A stretch of 64,000 bases of DNA from Margaritifera margaritifera (lineage: Eukaryota; Mollusca; Bivalvia; Unionida; Margaritiferidae), in contig JAQPZY010000984.1 of the NCBI GenBank assembly GCA_029931535.1, positions 267,501-331,500 of the forward strand, in the 5' to 3' direction. Every line of letters begins with the position of its first letter. The stretch's first letter is position 1. The translations under genes were made by a program, and so were the position numbers. The notes below the pieces were generated by a model. The model was given only the letters and a program-made list of their open reading frames with translations, was not told the DNA's origin and did no database searches. Below are positions 1 through 12,849 of this stretch, in pieces.

Positions 1-2570
1 CCAGCCGCAAAAGTGGCAAGGTATGACACAAACTATTACTCTACATCATCTGCTAAACAGAGACAGGTGGGGTGCTCGAGGAGAAACCTGGTGCCCATGA
101 GAAAGTACTGAATTTCAATAGAGAGCGTGTTCACTATGGCGATAAAGGCCGTCCTGAGATAAGCAGATGCCTTGGTGATGTCACTTTCCAGAATCTTGAA
201 TCAAGACGTGCCACATAGCACAGAAGGTGCTATCAAGACACAGTCCATGCAGGAATGTGCATTAGAGCCAAAGATAGATATGAGATACGAATGGCTTCCA
301 GGGGTACCACACGAGAATCATATTCCAGTTATTCGTCCGGTAGTGGCGCCTTCACTCGCTCTCAGTCAGCCCCTTACAACAAGGATCTGTGTTTCTTATG
401 TGAAAATGGAGCATCGTGTAAGAATTCCTTACACATGATTGCTACAGAAAATGCTGGCCGTTCTCTCAAAGCCATCGAGAAACGTGGAGACGAGACGCTC
501 CAATTCGAGCTCTACACATCCAGTAACCAAGAAGATGCACATGCATTTGACATCAAATACCTCAAACAGTGCTGGGCAATGCACGTCACAAATTTTTGTC
601 GTAGAGCAATGAACCAAACGCTATCTAAGCCAAGTGCAGCTGATGAATTGGCAGCAGAGGTTAAATTCCTCAGCTTGGTTGAGGGAACGTTGCTTGATGG
701 AAATGTAGTTAGGATGTCTGTACTCCAGGAGGCTAACAAAGGCATCCTGGCTGCTAACAATGTGGTGAACAACGAGTGCAGTCGCAAAAACTGAAGCAGC
801 TCATACAAACTGAAATGCTCATACAGTACTGAAATACCACAAACCAAAATGTGTGAATGAAGATCAATGTGTAACTCTCAAGAGCACAAGAGATACTGCA
901 ATTCAGATGGTGGAAGAGAGCAATGTAGACAGTGACATAGATATGAAGGTTCTGTACAATGCGGCTTCTGTGCTGAGAAATGCAATCAGTAAAGCTAAAT
1001 AAAATGTCATTTGGTGGTTCAGTAAAGATGTTACAGAGGAACATTTACCAAAAGAGCTATACAGCTTCTATCGGTGGGTCATTCGGGGACCAAACACAAT
1101 GCTATCAATTGACAAGAAGTCTTCACAAGTAAACACTAGCACAAAGTACAGTGTCGATTTTCCTGTCCCGGCAGCTGGTCAGCAACAAGAAAGCACAGAC
1201 ACTGAGGTCAACACGTGAAAAGTCACAACAAATGGTAGCTGGAGTAACCATTTATAAGCCATTCGAAGCAAGAAAATCATCGACATCTTGCATAGGTTTG
1301 GGATGTCAGTTGAATACAACAGACTCCTGCGAGTGGAAGAGCAGATAGCCACAACTGCACTCCAGAGAATGCTGGTCAATGATGGCATTTACTTGCCCCA
1401 TGATTTCATTCACGGAAGACATGTCTTCTTTGCTATGCACAATGTTGACTTTGCAGATGACATCCCTTATGGGAAATACCAACCTGAATATGAGGTAATA
1501 AAGTTAGAACTCACTGGCCCAGCTCTGAAGCGCTCGATGAAGGAACTGCGAAACCCAGTTACTGCACTCTTGGACTACAGCCAAGTCACCAAGTCCTGTA
1601 TATTCCACCCGTGACAGGAGTCAAGGAAGCCAGCCAGTAATATCCTATCACATAACTGATACAACAAACATGGCAGAAGTACACATAAAGCGACTCCTCT
1701 CAGATGTGAAGACGACGATGGAACTAACCTGCTACCTGGCTGAGGAGATGCTGGAGAAGTCACACGCAAATGAGAAGCACATAGCGGTGCCATAGGGGTC
1801 TCAGTGCAGAGCAACTCACAGGGATATAAAGTGATTACAAAGAAGCCGATACAAAGCTGCTGCTGCTGCATGCCCCTGATACAACAGCCTGTGGGGCTTC
1901 CAGCATCAATATTCACTCACCAGATACTAACGTCTTTGTGCTGTCTATCCCTCGGTATCCAGATTTATGCAAAGACACCAACTTTGTAACCAGAACTTGT
2001 CTGAGGCGAAGCGTCATCCAAGAGAGATCCTTCTATGAAGCCATTGAACGTAGCAAGGTTGCCACCTTGCCAGGATTCCATGCCATCAGTGATGCCGACC
2101 ATACGGACAGTTTTGCCACAAAAGGGAAGACTAGCTTTCTGGAAGGATTTCCAAGATGCCAGTGATTACAGCATAACTGCACTTGCAAAACTGGGCACAA
2201 CCTCAGTGCCTACTGATGACACCTTTGCTGCTTTCGAGCAGTTCATCTGTGAGGTGTACCTACCTCAAAGTCAGATCTCAAAGGTAGAGAAGTTGAGGTG
2301 GTGACTGTTTACAAAGAAGCAGGCACAATCGGAAAGACTACCACCTACACAAGATGCACTACATCAAGCAATTCTACAGGCTCACTACAAGGCCATTATC
2401 TGGAACAATGACACCTCGGCAAACCCTGAGATCCAGTCACCACAATAATATGGCTGGAAATTAGAAGGGGAATATTGGGTTGCAGTCATGACGATGCAAA
2501 TTCCAGCACCAAAGTCTGGACCCCTCTTGGCGAAGTGTGGCTGCACGAAGACAAGATTATGAGTGATGAC
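1..2570 (+). pseudogene. Decayed multi-copy invertebrate gene (unknown function), 5' end outside window
   Basis: Successive open pieces in different + frames (about 255-794, 1288-1614, 1938-2165, 2035-2304) keep the order of a large protein family present in many copies in corals, molluscs and other invertebrates. Visible landmarks are a cysteine-rich patch (CFLCENGASC), HAFDIKYLKQCW, GMSVEYNRLLRVEEQI, GRHVFFAMHNVDFADD, and later LPGFHAISDADHTDSF and KLGTTSVPTDDT, ending near 2540 with a KCGCTKT cysteine motif. The family resemblance is from memory of such proteins, and no biochemical role is known to me. The copy is broken: a frameshift near 790, several more before 2300, stops, and missing sequence between 1615 and 1900. 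High copy number in other genomes suggests a mobile or virus-like origin, which is inference. Confidence 0.6.
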
Positions 2571-3835
2571 GGTACTTAGAATAATTTCTTGCCAGACCGT
2601 TCCATTTCTTCGGCTCAGGTTAACGTATTTGATAAGTCGTTAGAACTCGATCATTGTTTTATATAAAAATCACAATTTTGTTTTTCATAACTCATGTTAT
2701 AAACGCATAGCCAATGCCTCTGGTCACTCTGATTGCTTTTTTCATTTTGCATACATACTGACATATTTAAGATATAAATGGTCCATTTTATACACTTACA
2801 ACTGTGTTTATCTCTTCGATCGAAATGGCTTCAGATCGATTTTTCGATCTATTTTTTTAATAATTTACAGCCGACACCAGAGCAAATTCCCAGACTGCCA
2901 GCAAGTTTTTATTGTTATTTGGTGTCCCCTTAAGACATCTAGACAAGTTGCTTGCTTTCATCACAAAATTCCTACGTAACTGCACATGCTCCCTGACTAT
3001 TAATTATGTCGTAAGTGTGACGTATAATTTATGTCTGTATCATTGAACTTGTGCAGATAATCTCCGTAGTGTGTATTGTTGGTGTAATTTTCGTGCACAA
3101 CTCTAGCCGACAATATTTATTGTCAAAAACTAAATGTTTGTCAAATGTGACTAGAGATAAGATTGGAGGCAATTAGAAGAATTTCTTAAGAGATGCCCGC
3201 AAGCGACAGTCTGTTTGATTTATATCATAAGCCAGTACTTTTTGTTTCATTTTTATATTTCTTTACTTATACTTAAAATCCACTAATCTGAGCGCTGTTT
3301 TAATACCATAACAATTTGTCTCTTTGAGCACGTAATTGCAAAAGAAATTTGGAATGTTTTCTGGTAATACCTAATTCTTTTGATAATTTGTCATCTATAT
3401 CTAAACTGGCAAAAGGAACTTCCCGTAAACTTCAGACGAGTGCTATTAGTGACACAGCCAAATTTGTGGTCATACAGTGTTTACTGATTTTCACCTATAA
3501 CTGACCTGCACTGAGGACAAGCCACTGCAGTTATCAACTGGGCATGCAGTACATGCTGTATATGAATTGCGTCTAAGGAAAGTAAAGCCTTGGCAAATAT
3601 TTTTCATTTGCTAAATATGTCTTGTTCTTTTCACGATCAGTATTTCTTGTATTTGCATTCATTGATGTGTGCATGCAAATCATAAAATATGCACTTCACT
3701 GTATTTTACAATATTAGTAGATAAGTTATTGGCACTTCTGGGACACTTTTAAAATTCAAAATAGCAAGAGAGGCTGGGCAGTTGCCCACGCAAAGCAGCA
3801 AAATAAGAAAAACTACCACTGATAAATACAAAATT
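2571..3835. other. No gene recognised
   Basis: AT-rich sequence with no open frame of note, no tandem repeat and no recognisable transposon ends. It separates the pseudogene at the left edge from the satellite array. Confidence 0.6.
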
Positions 3836-3859
3836 CGAGAATCGGCAACTATTATCTAC

Positions 3860-5265
3860 TCAATGTCCATAATATGGTACTGCCAGTTCAGAAACACCCT
3901 TACTATTAACAGTTACTGAAGATGACACAATGCTACCAATACCCTCTACTCTAGGTCCCTACTATTGTACTGCCGCTTCCGAAACACCCTTACTACCTCT
4001 ATATTACAAAATCCTACCAATAGCCTGGTAGGTCCTCTACTATAGTACTGCCAGTTCCGAAACACCCACACTACTGCAGTAACTGGAGATGATGCTACCA
4101 ATACCCTCTACTCTAGATCCCTACAATCGTCTTGCCGGTCCCGAAACACCTTTACTACTGCAGTACCTGGAGATGGCAAAATGTTACTAATAATCTCTTC
4201 TCTAGGTCTCCCAACTTACGCCCTGTCAGTTCCGAAATACCGTTACTATTACAGTAACAGGAGATGACAAAATGCTATCGATACCCTATACTGTATGTCC
4301 CTACTATAGTACTGCCAGTTCCGAAATACCCATACTACTGCAGTAACTGGAGATGACAACATGCTACTAATACTCTCTACTCTAGGTCCCTACTATCGTA
4401 CTACAGCTTCCGAAACACCCTTCCTACGGCCGTAACTGGAGATGACAAGATGTTACCAATAGCTTCTACTCTAGGTCCATACTATGGCCCTACCAGTTCC
4501 GAAACACCTTTCCTACTGCAGTTAAAGGAGATGACAAACGGCTACCAATACCCTCTACTCTGGGTCCCTACTATCGTACTGCCGCTTCCGAAACAGCCTT
4601 ATTACTTAAGTAACTGGAGATGACAAAATGCTACCAATACCCACAATTCTAGGTCCCTACTATCGTCTTGCAGGTTTCGAGACACCTTTACTACTACAGT
4701 ATCTGGAGATGGCAAAATGCTACTCATACTCTCTTCTCTAGGTCCCTACTAACGCCCTGTCAGTTTCAAAACACCATTGCTATTAGTGTAACAGGAGATG
4801 ACACAACCCTGCTACCAATAACCTATGCTGTGGGTTACTACTATAGTACTACCAATTCCAAAATACCCTTACTACTTGCAGTAGCTTGAGATGACAAAAT
4901 GGTACCAATACCCTTTGCTCTATGTCCTTCTATCGTACCAGTTCCAAAACACCCTTACTACTGCAGTAACTGGAGATGACAACAAATACTATCAATACAC
5001 TCTAATCAAGGTCCCTAATATCGTGCTGGCAAATCCGAAACACCCGTAATATTACAGAAACTGAAGATGCGACTAATACCATCTACTCTGGGTCCACACT
5101 TACTACTGCAGTAACTGGAGATGAAAAATGCTACCAATACCCTCTACACTTTGTCCCTACAATCGTATTGCCATTTCCGAAACGCCCATACTACTTAAGT
5201 AACTGGAGATGACAAAATGCTACCAATACCCTCTACTCTTGGTCCTTTCTATCAGTTCCATTTTA
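3860..5265. repeat. ~89 bp satellite array, about 16 units (left block)
   Basis: Tandem units share the core CTGGAGATGACAAAATGC, CTACTCTAGGTCCCTACTA and CGAAACACCCTTACTACTGC. Successive GGAGATGAC starts at 4260, 4349 and 4438 give a period of exactly 89 bp, with a few shorter units elsewhere. Units differ by about 10-20 percent. The same unit forms the outer part of both Polinton TIRs. Confidence 0.9.
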
Positions 5266-5468
5266 CGTCTATGTATATTGTGTACATAGTAGAGTTTTAA
5301 TCATAAATTGTAAACCTAGGTCTTTTCATGTGTTTATTGTTGCTTTACATGATAATATTTCACCTGCCCTGTTTATGTAACACTTTTTAAAAAACAGCAA
5401 AAGGGTTATATATATTGAAACAAAATTTTAAAAAAACATTATGTATATATAAGTACATAGTTTATTCC

Positions 5469-7164
5469 TTATTCAGTGTCTACTCGGCGCTTCTTGGCTT
5501 GTGTCTTGTATTCATTAAATGGAGCATCTCTTGTCACTGTCCAGCAATAGTCTGCAAGCATTGATGGGCTCCATTTGCCCTGATAGCGTTTCTCCATTGT
5601 TGCAATGTCCTGGTGAAATGGCATGCCGTGCTCGTCGCTCACTGCTCCACAGTTCGGTGGAAAAAAATCTAGATGAGAGTGCAAAAAATGTATCTTTAGT
5701 GACATGTTGCAACCAAGGTTTTTGTATGCCTTGAGGAGGTTTTCCACCAACTCCCTGTAGTTATCTGCCTTGTTGTTTCCGAGAAAATTTGTTGCCACTA
5801 ACTGGAAGGCTTTCCATGCCGTCTTTTCCTTGCTACGCAGTGCACGGTGAAATGCATCATCTCGAAGAAGTTCACGAATCTGAGGACCAACAAAGACACC
5901 TTCCTTTATCTTAACTTCACTTAACCTTGGAAATTTTCCACGGAGTTACTTGAAAGCTGCTTGTGTTATGTCCATGGCCTTGACAAAGTTCTTCATCAGA
6001 CCCAGCTTGATGTGCAAGGGTGGTAACAAAATCTTCCTTGATTCAACAAGTGGTGGATGCTGAACACTTTTCATCCCAGGCTCCAATGACTGTCGGAGTG
6101 GCCAATCTCTCTTGCTGTAGTGGGCATTTCTCGCACGACTATCCCATTCGCAGAGAAAACAGCAGTACTTTGTGTATCCAGTCTGCAGACCAAGCAAGCG
6201 AGCAAGAACCTTGAAATCGCCACAAAGCTGCCACTGATGTTGGGCATAGTTTATGTACCTCAAAAGTTGTTTCATGTTTTCATAGGTTTCCTTCATATGG
6301 ACTTCGTGACCAACTGGAATTGATGGCAAAACACTGCCATTATGCAGCAAAACAGCTTTAAGACTCGTCTTCGATGAATCAATGAACAGTCTCCACTCAT
6401 CTGGATCATGAACGATGTTGAGGGCTGCCATCACACCATCGATGTTGTTGCAGGCTACAAGATCACCTTCCATGAAGAAGAATGGGATTTGATCCTTTTG
6501 ACGGTCACGGAACATGGAAACCCTAACATCACCTGCGAGGAGATTAAAATTGGTGTAGTCTGGATCCCAACAGCTCTGCCTTACTCTTGGGTAGTTCCAA
6601 ATCCCTGACAAGGTCATTCAGTTCACCTTGTGTTATGAGGTGTGGTTCAGAGGAGGAGGATGGGAGAAAATATGGGTCATGTGATATTGATGGTTCAGGA
6701 CTAGAAGTTTCATCCTCTTCCCCTTCCTCGTCTGACGCAAGTGAGAATGATTCTGGTGCATCAGGAACTGACAGTCCTTCTCCGTGGGGTACTGGGCGTA
6801 TAGCTGACGGAATGTTTGGATAATGCACAGTTCACTTTTTCTTCTTTGACACACCATTCCCAACTGGAGGCACCATGCAGAAGTAACAATTGCTGATATG
6901 TTCTATTGGCTCTCTCCAAATCATTGGCACTGCAAAAGGCATAGATTTCCTTTTCCTGTTCAACCACTGGCGCAGATTTGTCGCACAAGTGTTGCAGCAC
7001 ATGTGTGGGGCCCACATCTTGTCCGGATCTCCAATTTCGCAGCCAAAATAAAGGTGATAGGCTTTCTTAACCATAGTGGTTATACTGCGCTTTTGTTATG
7101 CAAAAGTCACTTCACCACAAACATAGCAGAAGTTTTCTGCATTGTTCACACAAGTACGAGGCAT
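5469..7164 (-). pseudogene. 564-codon transposon-associated protein, four point lesions
   Basis: The frame starts at the ATG 7164-7162 and ends at 5469, 564 codons once one extra base is discounted. I recognise a multi-copy family of arthropod and other invertebrate genomes with no assigned function. Landmarks in order: an N-terminal zinc-ligand-rich segment (CVNNAENFCYVCGE; CCNTCATNLRQWL), the YPNIPSAIRPVPHGEGL stretch, an acidic Ser-rich linker, DEWRLFIDSSKTSLKAVLLH, a CCFLCEWDSRARNAHY metal-binding-like patch, PPLHIKLGLMKNFVKAMD, IHFLHSHLDFFPPNCGAVSD and a basic C-terminus. Breaks are TAA at 7098-7096, TGA at 6834-6832, one extra T in the T-run at about 6546-6549, and TAA at 5948-5946. Few lesions and otherwise full length imply recent inactivation. 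An RNase H-like transposase is possible, but no DDE triad was established. Confidence 0.75.
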
Positions 7165-7672
7165 CTCTGCTCACTTTGACTAAACAGACATGTGTCCCTT
7201 TGCAAAATCAGACACTGACAAATACGAGAGCACGACACTGTATGATTTGTAGAGCTGATATAGGGCAATTTCTTCAGCAGAGTGATGTAAGCTTAGTTAT
7301 GATTGCATCATCCATGACTTCTAGGAATAACATGATGCAATTCATATCATGTATGACGCAGTACCAGCTTCAGATTGCATCATTCATTGTTTTGCCTAAA
7401 AAGCAAGTACTGTCCAAACCCAGTCATAGATTTATTCATAGATCCAGTCAAAGATGTATTTTATTCATTTCTGGTTTAAATTGAGATCCCTTCCCTTTAT
7501 AACTCACTTATCCTCCGCATTCCCAAGTCAAGGGTCGTATATACTGACCCGGTATAATATCTTAAAAACTACAGCCAATCAACAATTTTAAGCATCATTT
7601 TAGTTCTCAGTGACCCAGAATTAATAAAGCTTGACAACATTTATTGCGGAAGCATTTTGGCTGTAGACCAGT
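7165..7672. other. Non-coding flank of the nested element
   Basis: AT-rich sequence 5' of the pseudogene. It should hold that element's promoter and end, but no TATA box, terminal repeat or duplication could be assigned with confidence. Confidence 0.4.
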
Positions 7673-8110
7673 GTAATTAGATATGATAAAATGCTACCAA
7701 TACCCTCTACTCTAGGTCCCTACCATCGTGTTGCCGCTTCCGAACCACCCTTACTACTGCAGTCATTGGAGATGACAAAATGCTACCAATACCCTCTACT
7801 CTAAGTCCCTACCATCGTACTGCCGGTTCCGAAACACGCTTTCTACTGCAGTAACTGGAGATGACGAAATGCTATCAATACCCTCTACTTTAGGACCCTA
7901 CTACTGTAAGGCCGGTTCCGAAACACGTTTACTACTGCAGTAACTGGAGATGACGAAATGCTACCAATACCCTCTACTATAGCTCCCTACTATTGTACTG
8001 CAGGTTCCGATACACCCTTACTATTACAGTAACTGCAGATGACAAAATGCTACTAATGACCTCTATTCTATCGTGCTGCCGGTTCAGAAACACCCTTACT
8101 TCTACCATAA
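7673..8110. repeat. ~89 bp satellite array, about 5 units (right block)
   Basis: Same unit and orientation as the block at 3860-5265 (GGAGATGACAAAATGCTACC and CCTCTACTCTA recur). The last unit grades directly into the left Polinton TIR near 8040-8130, where the unit core is still alignable to the opposite TIR. Confidence 0.88.
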
Positions 8111-8623
8111 ATTGTGATGAGAAGATGCTATAATTGTTGTGCTGAAAAATCACCAAATGAAATGGAAAGAAGGAATAACAAATACCAATGCTGTAGAGAT
8201 TACTCCCTTGGGAAAGAGCTTCATTGTAGAAGATCGAAGAAGTTTTTCTATGTACTGGAAGAATTCGATGATTACACATTTCTGTGTTTATTTGGTAGAA
8301 CCATTGCATATAGATATATCCAAGAGCATCTTAAAAGCAAAAGCTGTCGGAAAATATGAACATGAAAATGCAGGAAAGAGTCAAAACTGGATAGCAAAAA
8401 TTATATCAGAAAATCGAGAGAAATACTATGCCGACGTCAACCAACCGAACAAACAAAGGAGCCATATTCAGAAGGCAAATTTTTTATAGTCTACGATCTG
8501 GTTGATTTAGGTAAATAATGACGCAGTCCATGTGAAGCATAATCATGAGCCCAAATTCTAATCTCTTGTTTGTTAATTAGCGGGAGCGCAACAGAAAAAT
8601 GAAATGTTTTAAACAACATAAAT
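8040..8623 (+). repeat. Left terminal inverted repeat of the Polinton
   Basis: Reads as the inverse of 17511-18100. Shared blocks in order are GAAACACCCTTACT, CCAAATGAAATGGAAAGAA, GCTTCATTGT, GAAATACTATGCCGA, CCAACCGAA, TATAGTCTACGATCTG and GAAATGTTTT. Divergence is roughly a quarter of positions, so the element is old. Open frames at 8114-8489 lie wholly inside this repeat and are not taken as genes. Confidence 0.85.
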
Positions 8624-9450
8624 AATGGCGCAGAGCCATATTGTGATAAACTGAACAACTTGTAAAGAAATGGTTATAATAGTTTATGAATTTAACATAA
8701 AAGCAACAATCTCAGTATAACGAGATAGCGTTTGTTTACATGTTTGGATAGGATAAAAGTGTACACAATGCTAGTTGTGTTAAGAAAACAACATTCAAGA
8801 GAATACAAATTTTGATTTGTCGATATCTAGCATCAGAAAATATATCCTGCAATGTTTCAGGAAAGATATAAATTTACAGATTGCATTCAGTGATCATATA
8901 ATCGAGATAGGCAGCAACAACTCTGATAGAAAGACAGTGCAGTATGAGGAAGGTTTAGATTACGTAGTTGATATTGATAAATACACAGATTTGTATTCGT
9001 CTAAATTTGCAGTACAACTCGAAGATTTCGTAACTTTACGAGATCGATCTGGAACAATTCGACAAAAACATATATAGAATTTATGGAAAAAAAAGTTCGA
9101 TTTAAAACAGCACAGGGCGACTCGTTATACGAAGTAGCTTTCTTTCAATCAACCATAGGAATAGCCAAATTTTACATCAATATGAACTCAGTGATACGTT
9201 TGAAAGGGTTGAAAAAATGTTGCGAATTGCTGAAAATATTATTCCCTTTGTAGATTGACATCCTGTTAGCTTGTTGATAACAATTAAAGATATTTGCCAA
9301 ATGCACAGTGCTCTCTGAATATTTTTATACCGTTTTAACTGACTGACGTCGTAGACTTTCCAGAGCAAGACAAAAATAGTATTTAAGGCATTTTTGCTAC
9401 GATCCTGAAAGTATGGTTGTTTTACTAAAATACGAATAAACTGTGGCAAG
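8624..9450 (+). other. Polinton left subterminal region, one short ORF
   Basis: Between the TIR and the integrase. An 86-codon open frame at 8817-9077 (contains LDYVVDIDKYTDLYSSKFAV) may be the remnant of an element gene upstream of the integrase, but I do not recognise it. Stops break the frame after 9077. Confidence 0.35.
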
Positions 9451-9469
9451 AAATTAAACGGGACAAAGA

Positions 9470-9990
9470 GAAAAGAATATACGCAAAATTGAAAGAATGA
9501 TTAACTGAACAATCTACCTACGTAGGACAAATAGGTAGATACAAGCAATCTAGAAAAAAGATTTCCATACAGAAAGGTCTATATAGGTCACGTGGATGAC
9601 CAGTGGCACGCAGACATTGATGACATGCCAGCATATACAAATTACAGCAATGGATCAAAATACATCTTGACGGCAATAGATGACTTCTCAAAATATGTTC
9701 GGACTGAGAAAGTGAACACGAAAATAAAAGATGATATACATGCTTTACGAGAAATCTTCAAAGAAAGAAAGCCTGAAAGGACACGCTTTGATAAGGGAAA
9801 AGTGTTTTGCAACAGGAAAGTTAAGAATTTACTGGAAAAGGATAGCATTGAGTACTTTTCAACTTACTTAGACAAAAGAGCATCTGTAGTGGAATGTTTA
9901 ACAGAACCATAAAGACTATAATGGGGAAGTAATTTACTCAAAATGAAACCAAAACATGCGTTGATGTTTTACCAAAGCTAAATGACATCC
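9470..9990 (+). pseudogene. Polinton-type integrase (rve fold), frameshifted
   Basis: The clearest piece is the 106-codon frame 9592-9912. It holds the retroviral-type integrase catalytic pattern: D8 in WHAD, D67 in RFDKGK and E101 in SVVE, with 33 residues between the last two. The first acidic residue sits in the family-typical context DDQWHADIDDM. In the intact family the enzyme joins the element's ends to target DNA. Upstream (about 9470-9590) a decayed basic segment with stops matches the region before the core. Just after E101 a single-base frameshift moves the family's FNRT motif to another frame. Stops follow at about 9930 and 9994. It lies just inside the left TIR and reads inward, as expected for a Polinton. 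Confidence 0.75.
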
Positions 9991-10066
9991 CTCAATAACA
10001 CTCGTCACATTTTGATGGACATAACTCTAGCTGAAACGACCTAGAGGAAAAAATCAAATGTATGGA

Positions 10067-10390
10067 TGTTACGACTCTAGGTCTTAAAAATATGTAACAG
10101 AAAAAAGGTGAAACAAACAATGTAAGTAATATCAACAAGCAATTTATTTCCCTACAATGCAAAGTGAAATTTAAAAGATACTTACAAAATTGTGAATCAA
10201 GTTCCAAATAATCCAAAATGTCCTAATCACAAGTCCAAAATATAGAATGTTCCGAATGAGTTCCAATAGTCTTGAATGTCCTGATATAACACAATGATAC
10301 AATCCAGAATGTATTTGAATGAGTTCAGAAAAGTCCAAAGTAATGTATTAATTCGAAAGTCAATGAGCACTTTAGTAAATCCAATGAATA
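10067..10390. repeat. Dispersed ~320 bp repeat, copy A
   Basis: Begins TGTTACGACTC and aligns nearly throughout with 43911-44230. Shared strings include CAACAAGCAATTTATTTCC, AATGTCCTAATCACA and TTTGAATGAGTTCA. It lies inside the Polinton, so it is probably a nested insertion. The element class is unknown; an LTR-like or short non-autonomous element is possible. Confidence 0.75.
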
Positions 10391-12845
10391 TATGAAAGGA
10401 TGCGGCGAATCATTTAACAGATGGGAACCAGCAGAAACCATTTAACAGATGGGAAGCATCAGAAACCATTATTCCGTTGAAATAAATGTCGGAAGCACAA
10501 TACTAAGATAGTAGTATTAAGGAGCTTGAAAACTTTGAGTTTTTTAAGGACAAATACTTTCTTGAATGAGACATCTGGAAAAAAAACAGTGCGTTAAAAA
10601 TAAAAGAAGAAAAACATGCATATCATGCAAATTTGGGCTAATCTCAAAACCAGAGGGAAAAAAGTTCATCAAGAAATATCACAGTTAAAGAACAAAATGG
10701 TACACATGAAAAAAGTGATAAGGAGACTACAGTGAAGGCAATATCCTAGCTGGGTAATACGTAACATCAGAGAAGAAGTGAAAATAGATGACGTTGAAAA
10801 TTATGACGTCGATTTTCACTACTTTTAATAAAATCTGAAAACCAAATAAAATGTCAAAGGCTGTTCTACGAGATCTTGAACAACATAAAGAGTAATAACA
10901 ATTTTATAGACGTGGATGCAATCATTAGAATATTTAGACTTCTTGCAAATTTAATTCAGATAGCGTGTTGTACCGACTCATACAAATGCTCAATCACCTG
11001 TACATATTTTCTAAACAAAATATTTACTATGTTCAAGTTTGAAGCATCTATAACACCTTTATTCACAAAGAATTAGCACAAAATTAACCAAAATCAGTTA
11101 ATATGGGCAGCATTTTTACACCATCCTGTTGAAGTAAAAACCAGCACAACTTTAATAGTAAGTGTAAGTGCAGATTTTGAAGATTCTGTTGTCACATACA
11201 TATGAAGTAACTGAAATTCAACTACACAAATAAATGGTTCGGTTAGCATGGACAACAGGTACAAAACGTTACAGATGTAACATATAAAAACAGATAAAGG
11301 AAACGGAAAAGCGAAATACAAAAAATACCAGAGGTGCAGAGATGGCATGAAAGAAAGGAGATTAATCTCGTATTACAATGGAGGAAAGGAAACGATTACA
11401 GTGAAAAATCAATAGAGCATTGCACGAGAAAGTGGAAAAAATAGTAAATAGATGATCAATGAATTTGCACAATTTCATGTTGATTTTGGGGTGGATAAAG
11501 TAGAACTGCTTGAAAATATCAGTGTCGTACAAGGTAGTATTGATGAAATAGATAAAAGGATGAAACGAAAGAGAGCAGATTGAAACGATTTGGAACAAAA
11601 GTGTGCAACATATACAGATGTATTCAAGACCCAAATGGATAAAAAGATTCTCCCATTAAGTGCTAGCCTTGATGCAGTTAAAACCGAAATAAACGAAAAC
11701 ATAGATACTATATAAACTTAAATGAACACGGAAATAAAATTAAAGAGTACTGCACTGGGCATAAAAATGGATATATTAAAAAGTTCAATCGAAAAAAATA
11801 AAAAGAAGTTTGATAAAAAAAAAACAACAAAAAAAACAAAACAACAACAACAACACAAAAAAAAAAACGGAATCTAATGCCGGGATGTATATTGCTTTAC
11901 GATTCTTGTATCGTACCAAATGATGAGTATCCTGGTATCCTGATGGCATTAAATTAAGTGCTAATTTGGCAGATGCAGTTTCAATTGCTTAAGAGACACA
12001 AACACTACACGGGACTGGTATTATATGCACAGATAAATACAGGCTGGTAGAGATTTTTAGTTCAAACGTCACCATAGACATTGGTAAATAGTTGTAGATT
12101 TGACAATGCTCCATCAAGCTTTGCTGTATACACGTTACACACAATAGATACAGTAGAGCATTATGTCATTAAAATTAAGAAATCGGGCTCAAACATAATT
12201 TTAGTAAACTTTCATATTGAATCCCAGTTCCAATATCTTTGGGCTTTGATGTTGATTTTACCATTGCATTATGTGTAAACAACCAACAGTTTGCATACTC
12301 ATTAAGGGAACAATGTTTTGATAATTGGATTGCCAGGATGTAAAACGAAAACTGGCTACAGTATCGAAATGTCTGTAACTCATAAATTCAGCACAATAAA
12401 TAGCTAGGCATCTCTTTGAGAATGGCTACAGCAGCAGTCACGATTGGAGAAACAATAGTTAACGACCTAACATTTACAGGAAGCAATTATCTGTTCAGGT
12501 AATTTGATCCTAATGAATCTGGTAATGAAAGCATTCGACACGGCAAATAATTGAAGAGTACGAGAGATAAACTTCCGATTTCCATGAAAACAGATCAAAG
12601 TCACTTGACTACGTGAATGAAAGATTGAGAGAACAAAGCTTTAGTGATTCAGTACTTAAACTCACAATGCTTTTCCTGTATATGAACCTACCCAGAGTTA
12701 TGATAACAAACATTATTTAAATGTTCCTGATAGTAGCACAGGAGATGCGCATAGCAAAGCTGTTATGGCAAAACTTGAAAAACAAAGGTAACTTAAAAGT
12801 AAAGTAAAATGCAAATAGATTTTCATGCCTCTCGTGGTGGGTGTT
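10391..12845 (+). other. Central Polinton region, genes not assignable
   Basis: This is where capsid, protease and accessory genes of a Polinton would sit. Open remnants on + include a charged, probably coiled-coil stretch (about 11455-11710, with IDEIDKRMKRKRAD and SLDAVKTEINENID) and a 65-codon frame at 12081-12278 containing HYVIKIKKSGSNIILVNFHI. Neither can be named. A short near-duplicate (CATTTAACAGATGGGAA) occurs twice near 10413-10455, and 11818-11866 is A-rich. Stops are frequent in all frames. Confidence 0.4.
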
Positions 12846-12849
12846 AATG

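Larger units (their letters stand above)
5266..7672. mobile_element. Nested element interrupting the satellite array
   Basis: The array stops inside a unit near 5263 and resumes inside a unit near 7673, in the same orientation. This suggests a ~2.4 kb insertion. It contains one - strand reading frame (5469-7164) and ~500 bp of non-coding sequence on its 5' side. I could not see terminal inverted repeats or an unambiguous target duplication, so the class is unresolved. Alternatively the satellite could have expanded independently on both sides. Confidence 0.5.

Noticed and set aside
8114..8489. Two overlapping ORFs (81 and 116 codons)
   Set aside because: They lie wholly inside the left TIR, and the corresponding right TIR has stops in the same frames.
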